This document shows, one piece after another, positions 8,966 to 17,845 of a DNA stretch of 64,000 nucleotides. Position 1 is the stretch's first letter. Each line of letters starts with the position of its first letter. Position numbers and translations under genes: made by a program. This stretch comes from Calothrix sp. PCC 6303. Its GTDB lineage: Bacteria > Cyanobacteriota > Cyanobacteriia > Cyanobacteriales > Nostocaceae. The notes under the pieces were generated by a model, which was not told where the DNA came from, searched no databases, and saw only the letters and a program-made list of their open reading frames with translations. The stretch covers positions 1,612,001 through 1,676,000 of the forward strand of contig NC_019751.1 of the NCBI RefSeq assembly GCF_000317435.1. The letters run 5' to 3'.

Positions 8966-9154
8966 TTGGCGCGTCGAAGCGGGGGCAAAATCCCTGGACT
9001 CCCGCCAAAATCTCAAAACTCTTGCCCTGTATTAATTTGAAGGAACTGAGTATCAATTGATTTAGTTTTTTCATTTTCAAGTGGAGATGCTTTTAGGTAG
9101 TCCTGACAAATGTGCAGTTTAAAAGCTTCAATAGTAAGGGTTTCAGACGGTCGG

Positions 9155-9703
9155 GTTTCAACTACCATCCCGACTAGGGGTGGGTTGAAAGGTATCAAAT
9201 TCGACTCTAATGGTTATCAAGTGATTGGTTTCAACTACCATCCCGACTAGGGGTGGGTTGAAAGCCTAAGTCTGGGCGGGTTGATATTCCTACTGATTGT
9301 TTCAACTACCATCCCGACTAGGGGTGGGTTGAAAGTTAACGTTGGATATATTGGAGATTTTTGCACTGCCGTGTTTCAACTACCATCCCGACTAGGGGTG
9401 GGTTGAAAGTCGTCTTTAATTTTTTCTAGGGAAACTTGAAACTCGTTTCAACTACCATCCCGACTAGGGGTGGGTTGAAAGAAGCCTAGCTTTGTAGGAG
9501 CAAAAAATGAACCAACATGAAGTTTCAACTACCATCCCGACTAGGGGTGGGTTGAAAGCTGCAACCGCAAATATTCGTCCTCATATAACACTAGTTTCAA
9601 CTACCATCCCGACTAGGGGTGGGTTGAAAGACGGTTAGACTTGCTTGGATACGTTAGCGATCGCATGTTTCGACAGCCATTCCGTCTAGGGATGGGTTGA
9701 AAG
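9155..9703 (+). CRISPR. Type V-K CRISPR array: seven intact 37-nt repeats and one degenerate terminal repeat
   Basis: Seven identical 37-nt repeats start at 9155, 9228, 9299, 9373, 9445, 9522 and 9594; each begins GTTTCAACTACCATCCCGAC and ends GGGTTGAAAG. The eighth (9667-9703) differs at several positions (GTTTCGACAGCCATTCCGTC). Spacers are 36, 34, 37, 35, 40, 35 and 36 nt. The repeat ends pair with the anti-repeat of the upstream tracrRNA, so it belongs to Cas12k. No adaptation genes are nearby; V-K systems normally lack them. The leader between 8966 and 9154 has a GC hairpin near 8978-9004 and a partial repeat-like TTTCAGACGG at 9141-9150. I could not match the regular spacers to anything in the window. 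Confidence 0.97.
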
Positions 9704-9716
9704 TCTTGAAAATCTA

Positions 9717-9773
9717 AGAGCAACTACACTATAGATTTATTTAGAGGGTTGAAAGGAGCATCAGACTCTTAAT
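9717..9773 (+). CRISPR. Detached homing unit: degenerate repeat plus 18-nt guide matching tRNA-Lys
   Basis: Thirteen bases after the last array repeat, a much-decayed repeat (9717-9755) keeps only CAACTAC near its start and GGGTTGAAAG at its end. It is followed at 9756-9773 by GAGCATCAGACTCTTAAT, which is identical to the tRNA-Lys gene on the minus strand at 10227-10210. In the tRNA the match is preceded by GGTA, fitting the NGTN PAM of V-K systems. Such short off-array guides directing insertion beside tRNA genes are known for V-K CASTs as homing crRNAs. The match ends after 18 bases. Confidence 0.93.
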
Positions 9774-9859
9774 TTAAGTGATAGAGATAATATTTAAGCA
9801 CAGATATATTTCTTACTCAGCAATAGCATTTAGTATTTGCATGGAAATAAATAGCTTTG

Positions 9860-10172
9860 AGACAACATTAATTTGTTAACGATGTCTTTGAGGATTTAGG
9901 GGACATCAATTTGTTAAAAAAGACATTAATTTTGTTAACGACGACAAATTATTTGTAATCGACTTTAGGACAAATAATTTGTCGCTTTATGTACTTTGAC
10001 AAATAATGTGTCGCTCTACATCAGTTAATCGACAATAACCAAGCGACGTTAATTTGCGAAAACCTATAATCATCAATATAGTACACAAATCTGTCGAAAG
10101 CGACACTAATTTGCTAATAACGACACTAATGTGCGAAAAGCGACATTTAATGTGCGAAAGTACAAATGTACA
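9860..10172 (+). repeat. Target-proximal CAST end with TnsB-type binding repeats and TGTACA terminus
   Basis: About eleven copies of a short motif of the form GACA-(A/T)-rich-TGT or GCGACAcTAATnTGCgaa fill this stretch, for example at 9901-9917, 9921-9940, 9940-9961, 9969-9985, 9998-10014, 10043-10060 and 10081-10098, then three at exact 20-base steps at 10101, 10121 and 10141. The stretch ends in TGTACA at 10167-10172, the terminus known from ShCAST ends; a GTACA just inside (10160-10164) is a near repeat. TnsB, the transposase, would bind these and cut at 10172. By likeness to ShCAST this is the end called left (LE). Confidence 0.88.
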
Positions 10173-10175
10173 AAA

Positions 10176-10247
10176 TGGGCGACCTGGGGCTCGAACCCAG
10201 AACCAGCAGATTAAGAGTCTGATGCTCTACCATTGAGCTAGTCGCCC
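10176..10247 (-). tRNA. trnK: tRNA-Lys(CUU), target site of the CAST
   Basis: A 72-nt cloverleaf reads on the minus strand from 10247: acceptor GGGCGAC paired with GTCGCCC, D arm GCTC/GAGC, anticodon arm with loop CTCTTAA (anticodon CTT after U33), variable loop of five, T arm CTGGG/CCCAG with loop TTCGAGC, discriminator A. The outermost base pair of the anticodon stem (T27-C43) is a mismatch. No CCA is encoded. The gene is intact although the transposon ends three bases past the discriminator. Its D arm and anticodon arm contain the protospacer of the homing guide. Confidence 0.95.
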
Positions 10248-10555
10248 TCACCATTTACTACTATAGCAAATTATTTGAACAATAGTTAACCTTTATCGGA
10301 AAATCTTCATATAACTAGTTGACATTAGCAAACACATACCCTCTGATGCGGATAAAACTTGCTCATACAAAATCAAAACTAGGTAATAGCACCACTAATT
10401 ATACTCAACGCACATAGTAATCAACGCCAGAATCATAAATTCAAACAAGAAAATATGCAACGCCCAAAATCTGGTTGTTATGATGAAAATGATGGAATTA
10501 TCGAAAAAGCACCTACTGTATCTACTAAAAATAACAAAATCATCATGGAGTTACT
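10248..10555. other. Intergenic stretch between tRNA-Lys and the invertase gene
   Basis: AT-rich, with no ORF or clear structural element that I can support. It should hold the tRNA promoter near the tRNA and the invertase promoter on the right. A GGAG at 10547-10550 serves as the invertase ribosome site. Confidence 0.5.
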
Positions 10556-10561
10556 TTGGCA

Positions 10562-12004
10562 ATGCCACGAGATGAATCAATAGATAATATGATGGAACAA
10601 CAAGCTTGGGATGCGTTAGAGAAATCTATTGTATATTATAAAGGGCGACCAGTAGGAACGCTGGCAGCTTACGACCCTTCAGTGGATGCTCTCAATTATG
10701 ACCAGGTATTTGTTCGTGATTTTGTCTCTTCCGGTTTAATTTTTCTGAGTAAAGGAAAACCTGAGATAGTTCGCAATTTTCTCAAAGAAACCCTCAAACT
10801 CCAGCCCAAAGAAAGACAGCTTGATGCTTATAAACCAGCGCGGGGACTGATGCCTGCCAGTTTCAAGGTAATATCTATAGATGGGGAAGAGTTTTTAGAA
10901 GCTGATTTCGGCGAACATGCGATCGCGCGTGTAACTCCTGTAGACTCATGTCTATGGTGGATCATTCTACTGCGTGCCTATGTCGTCTCCACTAAAGATA
11001 TTTGCTTTGCCCATCACCCAGAGTTTCAAAATGGGATTAAGCTGATTTTGGAGCTTTGTTTGGCAAACCGCTTTGATATGTACCCAACTCTTCTAGTACC
11101 TGATGGTGCTTGCATGATTGATCGTCGCATGGGTATATTTGGTCATCCATTAGAGATTCAATCTTTATTTTACGCAGCTTTGCGTGCTGCTAAGGAATTA
11201 TTAGTCTGCCAAGCTAATCCCAATATTATTGAAGCAATCGATAATCGCCTACCTCTATTATGTGCTCATATTCGCCAACATTATTGGATTGATATTCATC
11301 GCTTAAACGCTATTTATCGCTTTAAAAGTGAAGAATATGGAAAAACGGCTGTGAATCTGTTTAATATTTATGCCGATTCACTACCCTATTATGAATTAGA
11401 TAAATGGTTGCCTGTAAAAGGTGGTTATTTAGCTGGAAATGTGGGACCATCACAGTTAGATACTCGTTTCTTCTCTTTGGGTAATCTGATGGCGATTATC
11501 TCAGAATTAGCAACCGAAGAACAATCCCAAGCAATTATGAACTTAATTGAAGAACGTTGGGATAATTTGGTGGGAGATATGCCGATGAAAATCTGCTTCC
11601 CCGCATTACAAGGAGAAGAATATCGGATTGTTACAGGTTGTGATCCTAAAAATATTCCTTGGTCTTATCATAATGCCGGAAGCTGGCCTGTGTTAATGTG
11701 GATGTTAGCAGCTGCGGCAATGAAAACAAATCGAGTTCACCTAGCCGAAAAAGCTATTAATATAGCTGAAAGTCGTCTCCAAGAAGATGAATATCCTGAA
11801 TATTATGATGGGAAAAAGGGACGTTTAATGGGTAAGCAAGCTAGGAAATATCAAACCTGGACAATTACTGGTTATTTACTAGCAAAGGAGTTAGTTAAAA
11901 ATCCCTCCCATCTACCTTTAGTAAGTTTTGAAAAACTACCCCAGGAATTAGTTTCCCGTGCTTGTGAATTTGAAATTGATACTGTTGATGTGACACTATA
12001 TTAA
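10562..12004 (+). CDS. invA: Alkaline/neutral invertase (glycoside hydrolase family 100)
   Basis: 480 residues, the usual cyanobacterial size. Family marks are [18 protein letters not shown] near 43-60 (holding the acid residues of the active site), [20 protein letters not shown] near 200-219, and [19 protein letters not shown] near 373-391. The enzyme splits sucrose into glucose and fructose in the cytoplasm; in heterocystous species such enzymes feed sucrose carbon to heterocysts. The ATG at 10562 is chosen; a TTG two codons earlier (10556) lies closer to the GGAG and is possible. It stands alone, just outside the transposon. Confidence 0.95.
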   Translation: MPRDESIDNMMEQQAWDALEKSIVYYKGRPVGTLAAYDPSVDALNYDQVFVRDFVSSGLIFLSKGKPEIVRNFLKETLKLQPKERQLDAYKPARGLMPASFKVISIDGEEFLEADFGEHAIARVTPVDSCLWWIILLRAYVVSTKDICFAHHPEFQNGIKLILELCLANRFDMYPTLLVPDGACMIDRRMGIFGHPLEIQSLFYAALRAAKELLVCQANPNIIEAIDNRLPLLCAHIRQHYWIDIHRLNAIYRFKSEEYGKTAVNLFNIYADSLPYYELDKWLPVKGGYLAGNVGPSQLDTRFFSLGNLMAIISELATEEQSQAIMNLIEERWDNLVGDMPMKICFPALQGEEYRIVTGCDPKNIPWSYHNAGSWPVLMWMLAAAAMKTNRVHLAEKAINIAESRLQEDEYPEYYDGKKGRLMGKQARKYQTWTITGYLLAKELVKNPSHLPLVSFEKLPQELVSRACEFEIDTVDVTLY

Positions 12005-12384
12005 TTAGGATAGGAGTCAGAATTCAAGGGTATAGTTTTACTGTTTAAAATCCCCGATTTCTTGAGAAAGTTGGGGATCTACTAGTTACAAATAGTTTAC
12101 CTAGTAGCTAAAATTGAGTAAGATTAATATTTACAGAGATAGGACTACTATTTGATTTTTGTTGGCGTAGCTTGCGCTTACAGATATGTAGGGTGCGTTA
12201 GCGTTTCGCGTAACGTACCATTATATGTTTTCCTTACTCTGTATATATAGAAAGAGGTTTGCGGGACTATGGCATGACTTCCGTACCAAACTTCGTATTT
12301 GTCATACAAAGTCGTACCGACATTCCCCAAACTTCTTCCTCAAATATAAATAATTGTGAATCATCAATAATGTAATAACCAATC
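12005..12384. other. Intergenic region with a palindromic repeat
   Basis: No supported gene. An imperfect inverted repeat at 12192-12219 (GGTGCGTTAGCG, then CGCGTAACGTACC) is of the dispersed kind common between cyanobacterial genes. An imperfect hairpin near 12050-12078 (CCCCGATTTCTTGAG / GTTGGGG) may terminate invA. Confidence 0.45.
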
Positions 12385-13818
12385 ATGGAAAAAATCGAAT
12401 CCCGTACCGAACAAGTGGTACAGGAAGATTTAGTAATGTTTATAAATGCTTGCTACTCCTGCACAGGACAACGAGAATTTTATGATGAAGCAAACGGACA
12501 AAAACTATCAATTAGCTTCTTACATGATTACATTCTAGGTAATTATAGATTACTATATGCCCGCACTTTAGCAATAGGAATCAATCATTTTAATCAAGCC
12601 CAAATAATATTAAAACTATTAGCAACAGGCAAGAATATTAATCCCGAATATCGCCAAGAGGAAGGAGGATTAATTGCTGAAGCATTAAACAAGCTTCCCC
12701 CACAAAGGGCTTGGGGACTATTACAAGAACTACAAAATAAACGGATCAATAATCGTCGAACTAGAGCCATAGTTAGGGATTTTATCGCTACACGTCGAGA
12801 TGTAAATTTTGATGCGGTTAAATATCGAACAAAGGTAAAAGCAGCAATTTCCCATACCCATTTAAAACTCAACAACGAACTGCCAATATTTTTGTTCGAT
12901 TACCAACAACAAAAAGCCTTTACAACCGATTTATTTGAAAACTTTCGGAAAGCCCATTATAGTCAAGATGCAATTTATAAGTTGCCCTTTACCATTGCGG
13001 AAGGATTCGCAACCAAACACAAAATTAAACGTGAAATATTTTTATCTCGCATCCAATCCCAAATGACAATCGGGGAAAAAATGCGCTATCAAGGTGCAGC
13101 AGAACGTAGTGACATCAATATTAATGTTGATTGGGAACATTTACCATTAACTAAATTAGCATTATATATTCTGTCATTACCAATGGAAACCCGTATCCAA
13201 ACATGGGAAAAATTTCATCGGGTGCTAGAAGAATTAGCTAAGAAAGTGCTAAAAAAATCACCTTTAAAATTAAAATTGGGAAGAGTTGCAGCAGTATTAG
13301 ATAATAGTTATTCTTCTTCTGGTTCCCTCGAAAAACGCCGTCGTCCCCTTGGTATTGCTTTAGCAACACATTATTTACTGAAAGCTGCTGCCACTGATTA
13401 TCGAGCATTCTGGACGTTACAACCAAAAAATTCTTTATTAGTTGAACCTCGTGGACAAACTGACTTGGCTACACCATTACTAGCAGCACTTGGTTGCGGT
13501 GCTGAGACTGTAATTATAGTATCAGATGGATGCGAAAACGACCCACCCAAGGGAGCAACAGAAGTACTGCGGATTTATTGTACCAAACTTGATCGACTTC
13601 GTAAAACTTCGATAATCCACTGCAATCCAGTATTTAACGCTGAAGACTACACCCTACGTTCCCTCAGTTCCCATATTCCCACCGTCGGTTTGCGGGATGC
13701 GGAAGATTTACCGACTGTATTGGGGTTTGCCAAATTTGCCGAAGGTTCGTTAAATTTATCAGAGTTAGAATCCTATTTAGCTGAAAGAGTAAGCAGCTTT
13801 TTAAAACATGGGTTTTAG
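12385..13818 (+). CDS. vWA-domain protein with helical N-terminal half (TROVE/Ro60-like plan)
   Basis: 477 residues. The first 290 or so are helical, with repeated short hydrophobic helices resembling a HEAT-like solenoid. A von Willebrand A domain follows near 300-470. Its metal site is complete: D-x-S-x-S in AAVLDNSYSSSG (near 306), the threonine in RGQTDLATPLL, and the aspartate in VIIVSDGCEND. A solenoid followed by a vWA domain is the plan of Ro60/TROVE proteins, which bind structured RNA, but I did not see decisive TROVE motifs, so the family remains open. The next gene follows after 109 bases on the same strand and encodes an ARPP-like protein. Confidence 0.7.
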   Translation: MEKIESRTEQVVQEDLVMFINACYSCTGQREFYDEANGQKLSISFLHDYILGNYRLLYARTLAIGINHFNQAQIILKLLATGKNINPEYRQEEGGLIAEALNKLPPQRAWGLLQELQNKRINNRRTRAIVRDFIATRRDVNFDAVKYRTKVKAAISHTHLKLNNELPIFLFDYQQQKAFTTDLFENFRKAHYSQDAIYKLPFTIAEGFATKHKIKREIFLSRIQSQMTIGEKMRYQGAAERSDININVDWEHLPLTKLALYILSLPMETRIQTWEKFHRVLEELAKKVLKKSPLKLKLGRVAAVLDNSYSSSGSLEKRRRPLGIALATHYLLKAAATDYRAFWTLQPKNSLLVEPRGQTDLATPLLAALGCGAETVIIVSDGCENDPPKGATEVLRIYCTKLDRLRKTSIIHCNPVFNAEDYTLRSLSSHIPTVGLRDAEDLPTVLGFAKFAEGSLNLSELESYLAERVSSFLKHGF

Positions 13819-13927
13819 TTGAGAATTATGGGCTAAATTCAGATAGTTGGTGCGTGACACTACAAACCCTAATTTACCTGCATGATTCTCAAAGTGTCAT
13901 ACACCCTACCTTTATGAATACGCCAAT

Positions 13928-15082
13928 ATGTTAATAAAAAATATTTTATTAAAAGGATTACAAATTGCTCCATCCCAAGTCTGCGGTTCTATTCGGATTG
14001 TTCCTCTAGTACGTCATAAAACTCGTGGTGATTTACATTTACAAAATCGTAAATACAATGATGATTTATCAATTGTCTCCATCGATAAAAATACAAATTA
14101 TTATTCCTATATTCCCCACGGAATGGTGATGTCATGGAGTGATGATGGCAGTAGCGTAGCAAACATGGGCATCAATATTACCAAAAAAGATGGGAAAAGT
14201 TTTAATAATAAATATGCAAACGTGCGATTAATGCATCGCATGGCAAAAAGAGAAAGTAAAAATACCCTGAGATTTCTACCTTTGCATTTAGCGATGGAAG
14301 GATTTCTCTCGCTGTATTTTAATGCTCCAAAAATTGCTTGGGATGAGTATTCAACCTATGCAAAATCGTATGGATTAGGTTGTCGTACAGAATATTCTGT
14401 TAGCGGTAGGGCAATATTTGGTTTGGAAGAAGCGTTAAGGGTATTTGAAATTCATGAAGGACAAGTGGGAGTATTGGTATATGTTGCGGAAGCATTAGCA
14501 TCGGCTTTTGTAGTTCCAAATCCTCAAGATTATCGTGCTTTACACTATAATTTACTTGAAGATTTTTATGGCGACTTAATATATCGATACGCTTTGATGT
14601 ATGATCAAACCTATTCGATGGATTTATCTATTGATGCATCAAAAATAAGTAATCTAGCTGATTTGAGAAGCGCTGTTGTTCAAATGCGAAAAGACTGGGC
14701 ATCCTTTAATCAAGGTATGATGTTAGATGGTTTACTAGATAGGCAAATTCACTCTCGGTTAGTTTATACTGCTGGATGTTTTGAGTTACAGCGATTTGTC
14801 ACTCAGGTATCTCTAAGTGATGAAGAAAATCATATAGGGGAGGCTATAATCCGCGATAATGGAGAGTTGGAATATCTACATACCTATCGTTTAACAGCAG
14901 CACAATCCCGTCGAGTATATTATTTGAGAATACTGGATGAAAATAATTGGAATTTAAAAGAAACAGCAACAGCTTTAGCTTGTACCCAAGAGGAGTTTGT
15001 GAGAAAAATGGAAAAGGAAGGTTTTGGCTATTTATTTCAGCAGCAAATTAGGGATAAAGCTAGAAAAGCTAATAAAAGATAA
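13928..15082 (+). CDS. ARPP-like protein with C-terminal FIS-type helix-turn-helix
   Basis: 384 residues. The N-terminus (GSIRIVPLVRHKTRGDLHL, residues 21-39) resembles the ARPP domains described as associates of ADP-ribosylglycohydrolase and phosphatase genes in conflict or repair loci; I hold this at moderate confidence. The last 60 residues (YLRILDENNWNLKETATAL then CTQEEFVRKMEKEGFGYLF) look like a FIS-type helix-turn-helix. It follows the vWA gene on the same strand and the two probably form one unit. No enzyme motif is recognisable. A role in RNA or stress response is inference from the pairing. Confidence 0.55.
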   Translation: MLIKNILLKGLQIAPSQVCGSIRIVPLVRHKTRGDLHLQNRKYNDDLSIVSIDKNTNYYSYIPHGMVMSWSDDGSSVANMGINITKKDGKSFNNKYANVRLMHRMAKRESKNTLRFLPLHLAMEGFLSLYFNAPKIAWDEYSTYAKSYGLGCRTEYSVSGRAIFGLEEALRVFEIHEGQVGVLVYVAEALASAFVVPNPQDYRALHYNLLEDFYGDLIYRYALMYDQTYSMDLSIDASKISNLADLRSAVVQMRKDWASFNQGMMLDGLLDRQIHSRLVYTAGCFELQRFVTQVSLSDEENHIGEAIIRDNGELEYLHTYRLTAAQSRRVYYLRILDENNWNLKETATALACTQEEFVRKMEKEGFGYLFQQQIRDKARKANKR

Positions 15083-15142
15083 CAGATGGTTTATCAAGGA
15101 TTTCTAATTTGTATTTTCGGAGAGGATGTTTAAACTAATTAG

Positions 15143-15162
15143 CAATTCGTAATTACGAATTG
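15143..15162. repeat. Perfect 20-bp palindrome
   Basis: CAATTCGTAATTACGAATTG is its own reverse complement. It sits between two rightward genes, with no T-run, and is of a type often scattered in cyanobacterial intergenic DNA. Confidence 0.7.
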
Positions 15163-15258
15163 ATTTAACGTTGGGTTCCGCTGTTGCTGCACCCAACCTA
15201 CGAAAAACAATTTTCATATTTAAGACTATTAACAAGTAGAATTTCCAATTAAAATTAT

Positions 15259-16605
15259 ATGCTCAATCCACGTCAAGTTGCTTTTTTCGCTTTACGTGAT
15301 GTCCACAAAGGTGCTTTTGTTGATGTTGCTATTGATCGAATATTAAATAAATCTAATTTAGCCAATCTTGATCGTCGTTTAGTTACAGAATTAGTATATG
15401 GTTCTGTTCGCCGACAAAGAACCCTTGATGCCATAATTGATAAAATTGCTAAGAAAAAATCACAGCAACAACCAAAAGATTTACGCACAATTTTACATTT
15501 AGGTTTATATCAACTCCGTTATCAAGAACGTATTCCTGATTCTGCGGCTGTCAATACAACAGTTGATTTAGCAAAAGAACATGGTTTTCCTGGTTTAACT
15601 GGTTTGATAAATGGAATTTTACGACAATATCTGCGTTTAATTGATGCGGGTGATGAGATTATTACTAGTAGCAATCCGGTAGAAAGATTAGGAATTTTAT
15701 ATAGCTTTCCCGATTGGATTATTCAGGTGTGGGTTGAACAGTTTGGTTTAGAAGAAACAGAAAAGTTGTGTCAATGGATGAACCAAACTCCAACTATCGA
15801 TTTACGCGTTAATTTATTACGTACAACAGTTGAAAAAGTTGAGGCAGCTTTCACCGCAGCAGGTGTGAAATACCAAAGACTTCAGTATTTACCCTGTGGT
15901 TTACGCTTGCTTGGTCATAATGGACGCATTCAAGATTTACCAGGCTTCCTGGATGGATGGTGGACTGTTCAGGATAGTAGCGCCCAATTAGTTGGATATC
16001 TCCTAGACCCTAAGCTAAACGAAGTTATTATTGATACTTGTGCAGCCCCCGGAGGGAAAACAACCCACATCGCCGAATTAATGGAAGATCAAGGTACAAT
16101 TTGGGCGTGCGATCGCACTGCTTCCAGAATGGGTAAATTAAAGGAAAATATCCAACGTCTACAAATCCAATCCATCAGAACATGCGTTGGTGATAGCCGT
16201 GATTTGCCTCAATTTACAGGCATTGCCGACAAAGTACTACTAGATGCACCCTGTTCTGGCTTAGGAACTCTCCACCGTCACGCAGATGCTAGGTGGCGAC
16301 AGACTTCTGCCAATGTTCAGGAACTAGCAAAATTGCAAACAGAATTAATTTCACAAACATCAAAATTTGTCAAACCCGGTGGTATCCTTGTTTATGCCAC
16401 TTGTACCCTACATCCCCAGGAAAACGAAGCTGTAATTGCCTCATTCTTAGAAAATCATCCAAATTGCCAAATCGAAGCACCAAACCCAGAATCCCCTCTT
16501 GCAGTCCACGCTACACCATCAGGATTCATTAAAGTATTACCCCACAACCAAGACATGGACGGCTTTTTTATGGTGCGCTTAAGAAAAACCAACAATTCAG
16601 GGTGA
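15259..16605 (+). CDS. rsmB: 16S rRNA (cytosine-967-C5)-methyltransferase RsmB
   Basis: 448 residues, normal length. Residues 1-140 are the NusB-like RNA-binding domain (PRQVAFFALRDVHKGAFVD). The Rossmann methylase follows: SAM motif DTCAAPGGKTTHIAELM near 258-274, ACDRTASR for motif II, catalytic-loop DAPCSGLGTLHRHADARW near 327-344, and the second cysteine in VYATCTLHPQENE near 381-393. It methylates C967 of 16S rRNA in the cytoplasm before 30S assembly. The gene stands alone; the TerB-like gene begins 61 bases downstream. Confidence 0.95.
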   Translation: MLNPRQVAFFALRDVHKGAFVDVAIDRILNKSNLANLDRRLVTELVYGSVRRQRTLDAIIDKIAKKKSQQQPKDLRTILHLGLYQLRYQERIPDSAAVNTTVDLAKEHGFPGLTGLINGILRQYLRLIDAGDEIITSSNPVERLGILYSFPDWIIQVWVEQFGLEETEKLCQWMNQTPTIDLRVNLLRTTVEKVEAAFTAAGVKYQRLQYLPCGLRLLGHNGRIQDLPGFLDGWWTVQDSSAQLVGYLLDPKLNEVIIDTCAAPGGKTTHIAELMEDQGTIWACDRTASRMGKLKENIQRLQIQSIRTCVGDSRDLPQFTGIADKVLLDAPCSGLGTLHRHADARWRQTSANVQELAKLQTELISQTSKFVKPGGILVYATCTLHPQENEAVIASFLENHPNCQIEAPNPESPLAVHATPSGFIKVLPHNQDMDGFFMVRLRKTNNSG

Positions 16606-16665
16606 ATACTGTTTGCGGTTGTAAAATTTAGTCGAGGGTAGAATAAATCAATTAGGAGTCTGGTT

Positions 16666-17091
16666 ATGAAATCGCAATCATCGAGTACAAAGAACTTAGT
16701 CAAAATCTTGATTGGAGCAGCTTGGATCGATGGTAAAATTCAGCCGGAAGAACGGCAATATCTACGCCATATTGCCCAAGAAAAAGGGGTTGCAACAGAT
16801 CCAGAAATTAAACCATGGTTATATGAATTAGTATCAGTACAACCCAATGAGTGTTACAACTGGGTACGAGAATATTTGGGTGAACATCCCACAAACGAAG
16901 ACTATCAAAATTTGATCCAAGCAATTAGCGGTTTGATTTATAGTGACGGAGAAGTAGCAGTAGAAGAAGCAAAACTTCTAACCAAATTACAACAACTATC
17001 TGATGAAAACGATGTCAGCCAAGCAGGTTTAAATGTAATTCTTAAACAAATTCAGAAACTTTATCGTCGTTGGTTAGAAGTGCAAAATTAA
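16666..17091 (+). CDS. TerB-like (tellurite-resistance B family) protein
   Basis: 141 residues, nearly all helical. The two marks are ILIGAAWIDGKIQPEERQYL near 15-34 and AISGLIYSDGEVAVEEAKLL near 85-104, the paired A-x-x-D-G-x-(I/V)-x-x-x-E repeats of the TerB fold, which bind metal ions. In cyanobacteria such proteins are common and mostly uncharacterised; tellurite resistance should not be assumed. It follows rsmB in the same direction, with a possible terminator about 145 bases downstream. Confidence 0.85.
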   Translation: MKSQSSSTKNLVKILIGAAWIDGKIQPEERQYLRHIAQEKGVATDPEIKPWLYELVSVQPNECYNWVREYLGEHPTNEDYQNLIQAISGLIYSDGEVAVEEAKLLTKLQQLSDENDVSQAGLNVILKQIQKLYRRWLEVQN

Positions 17092-17236
17092 AATCAGTGA
17101 ACAGTTACAGCAGATTAGGGGTAAATCAGGTACAGAGATGAAGAATCAAACTTTGCTGGTACGGGCATCTTGCTTCGCTAAGATAAAATCTATCGCTACA
17201 CCAGCAGAGCCAAACTTCGTGGGTTAAAGAGATTCT

Positions 17237-17260
17237 AGCCCACGAAGGTGGGCTTTGTTT
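17237..17260 (+). terminator. Hairpin terminator after the TerB-like gene
   Basis: AGCCCAC, a GAAG loop, GTGGGCT, then TTGTTT. The stem is perfect over seven pairs. It lies between the rightward gene ending at 17091 and the leftward gene ending at 17291. Confidence 0.6.
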
Positions 17261-17290
17261 ATTATTTTAAATACAATTTGCTCTAACTTA

Positions 17291-17845
17291 CTATTTTCCG
17301 TACTTATAACTACGTCGCCATTGTTCCAAATTCTCAATAGATATTGCTTTTGTCAGCACATTAACGCTACTTCCCCGCCATTCCACCTCTGAATCGGTAG
17401 TAAAAACGCCGCAATTTAGGTGTTCTAGCCTAATATCCCAATATTCACTAAACCGACTCTTGAGTGTCATAACCTGCTCAAAAACTTTATTTCGATGTTT
17501 ATTTCTTCTCTTCCTCTCAGTTGCCCCAGTTGCCTCTGTGTCAATAAATTTAGTTTCGATCAGTAGAAGATTACCCACAGACGAAAGATAGACAAAATCA
17601 CATTTACCCAAGTCAGTATAGTCAGCAATTGGCGACTTTTCAAAAAGTAGCAATTCCGAACAACAAGGAAACAAATCTTTGATATTTAAAAATAAATAAG
17701 CTTGTAAAAGTAATTCTTTATCATAGGGAAAACCAACTACACCTTCAAAGAATCTCCGAATGTCCTCTTGGCTTTGAGGCTGGATTCTTTTACAGTATGC
17801 TACAAACCTATTTAACTCATCTGCGTTCATGCAGTTTTTGCTCAT
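17291..17845 (-). CDS. Uncharacterised protein, possible PD-(D/E)XK nuclease fold
   Basis: 184 residues. A core near 92-115 reads DLGKCDFVYLSSVGNLLLIE then TKFID: an aspartate on one strand followed by E-T-K on the next is the usual layout of a PD-(D/E)XK active site. A basic stretch ERKRRNKHRNKVFEQV follows and could contact nucleic acid. I do not recognise the exact family. It stands alone between long intergenic stretches, so context gives no further hint. Confidence 0.5.
   Translation of the reverse strand: MSKNCMNADELNRFVAYCKRIQPQSQEDIRRFFEGVVGFPYDKELLLQAYLFLNIKDLFPCCSELLLFEKSPIADYTDLGKCDFVYLSSVGNLLLIETKFIDTEATGATERKRRNKHRNKVFEQVMTLKSRFSEYWDIRLEHLNCGVFTTDSEVEWRGSSVNVLTKAISIENLEQWRRSYKYGK

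Larger units (their letters stand above)
1..10172. mobile_element. Type V-K CAST (Cas12k-guided Tn7-like transposon), target-proximal part; left side beyond the window
   Basis: The element is recognised from its parts: cas12k, a tracrRNA locus, a CRISPR array, a detached homing unit matching the neighbouring tRNA gene, and an end region with many TnsB-type repeats finishing in TGTACA at 10167-10172, four bases from the tRNA. In known V-K elements the CRISPR side is the end nearest the target. The transposition genes tnsB, tnsC and tniQ are not present between 1 and 10172, so either they lie to the left of the window or they are lost. Restriction genes and other defence-like genes between 1 and 6334 are inferred to be cargo. 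The far end and the target-site duplication cannot be seen here. Confidence 0.82.

Noticed and set aside
8773-9060. Open frame of 95 codons on the plus strand between cas12k and the array
   Set aside because: It overlies the tracrRNA blocks and the anti-repeat, has no ribosome site and its peptide looks unlike a protein; the RNA explains the sequence.
9155-9703. The array as part of an adaptive type I or III immune system
   Set aside because: No cas1, cas2 or other effector is nearby; the repeats pair with the V-K anti-repeat and cas12k is adjacent, so it serves the transposon.
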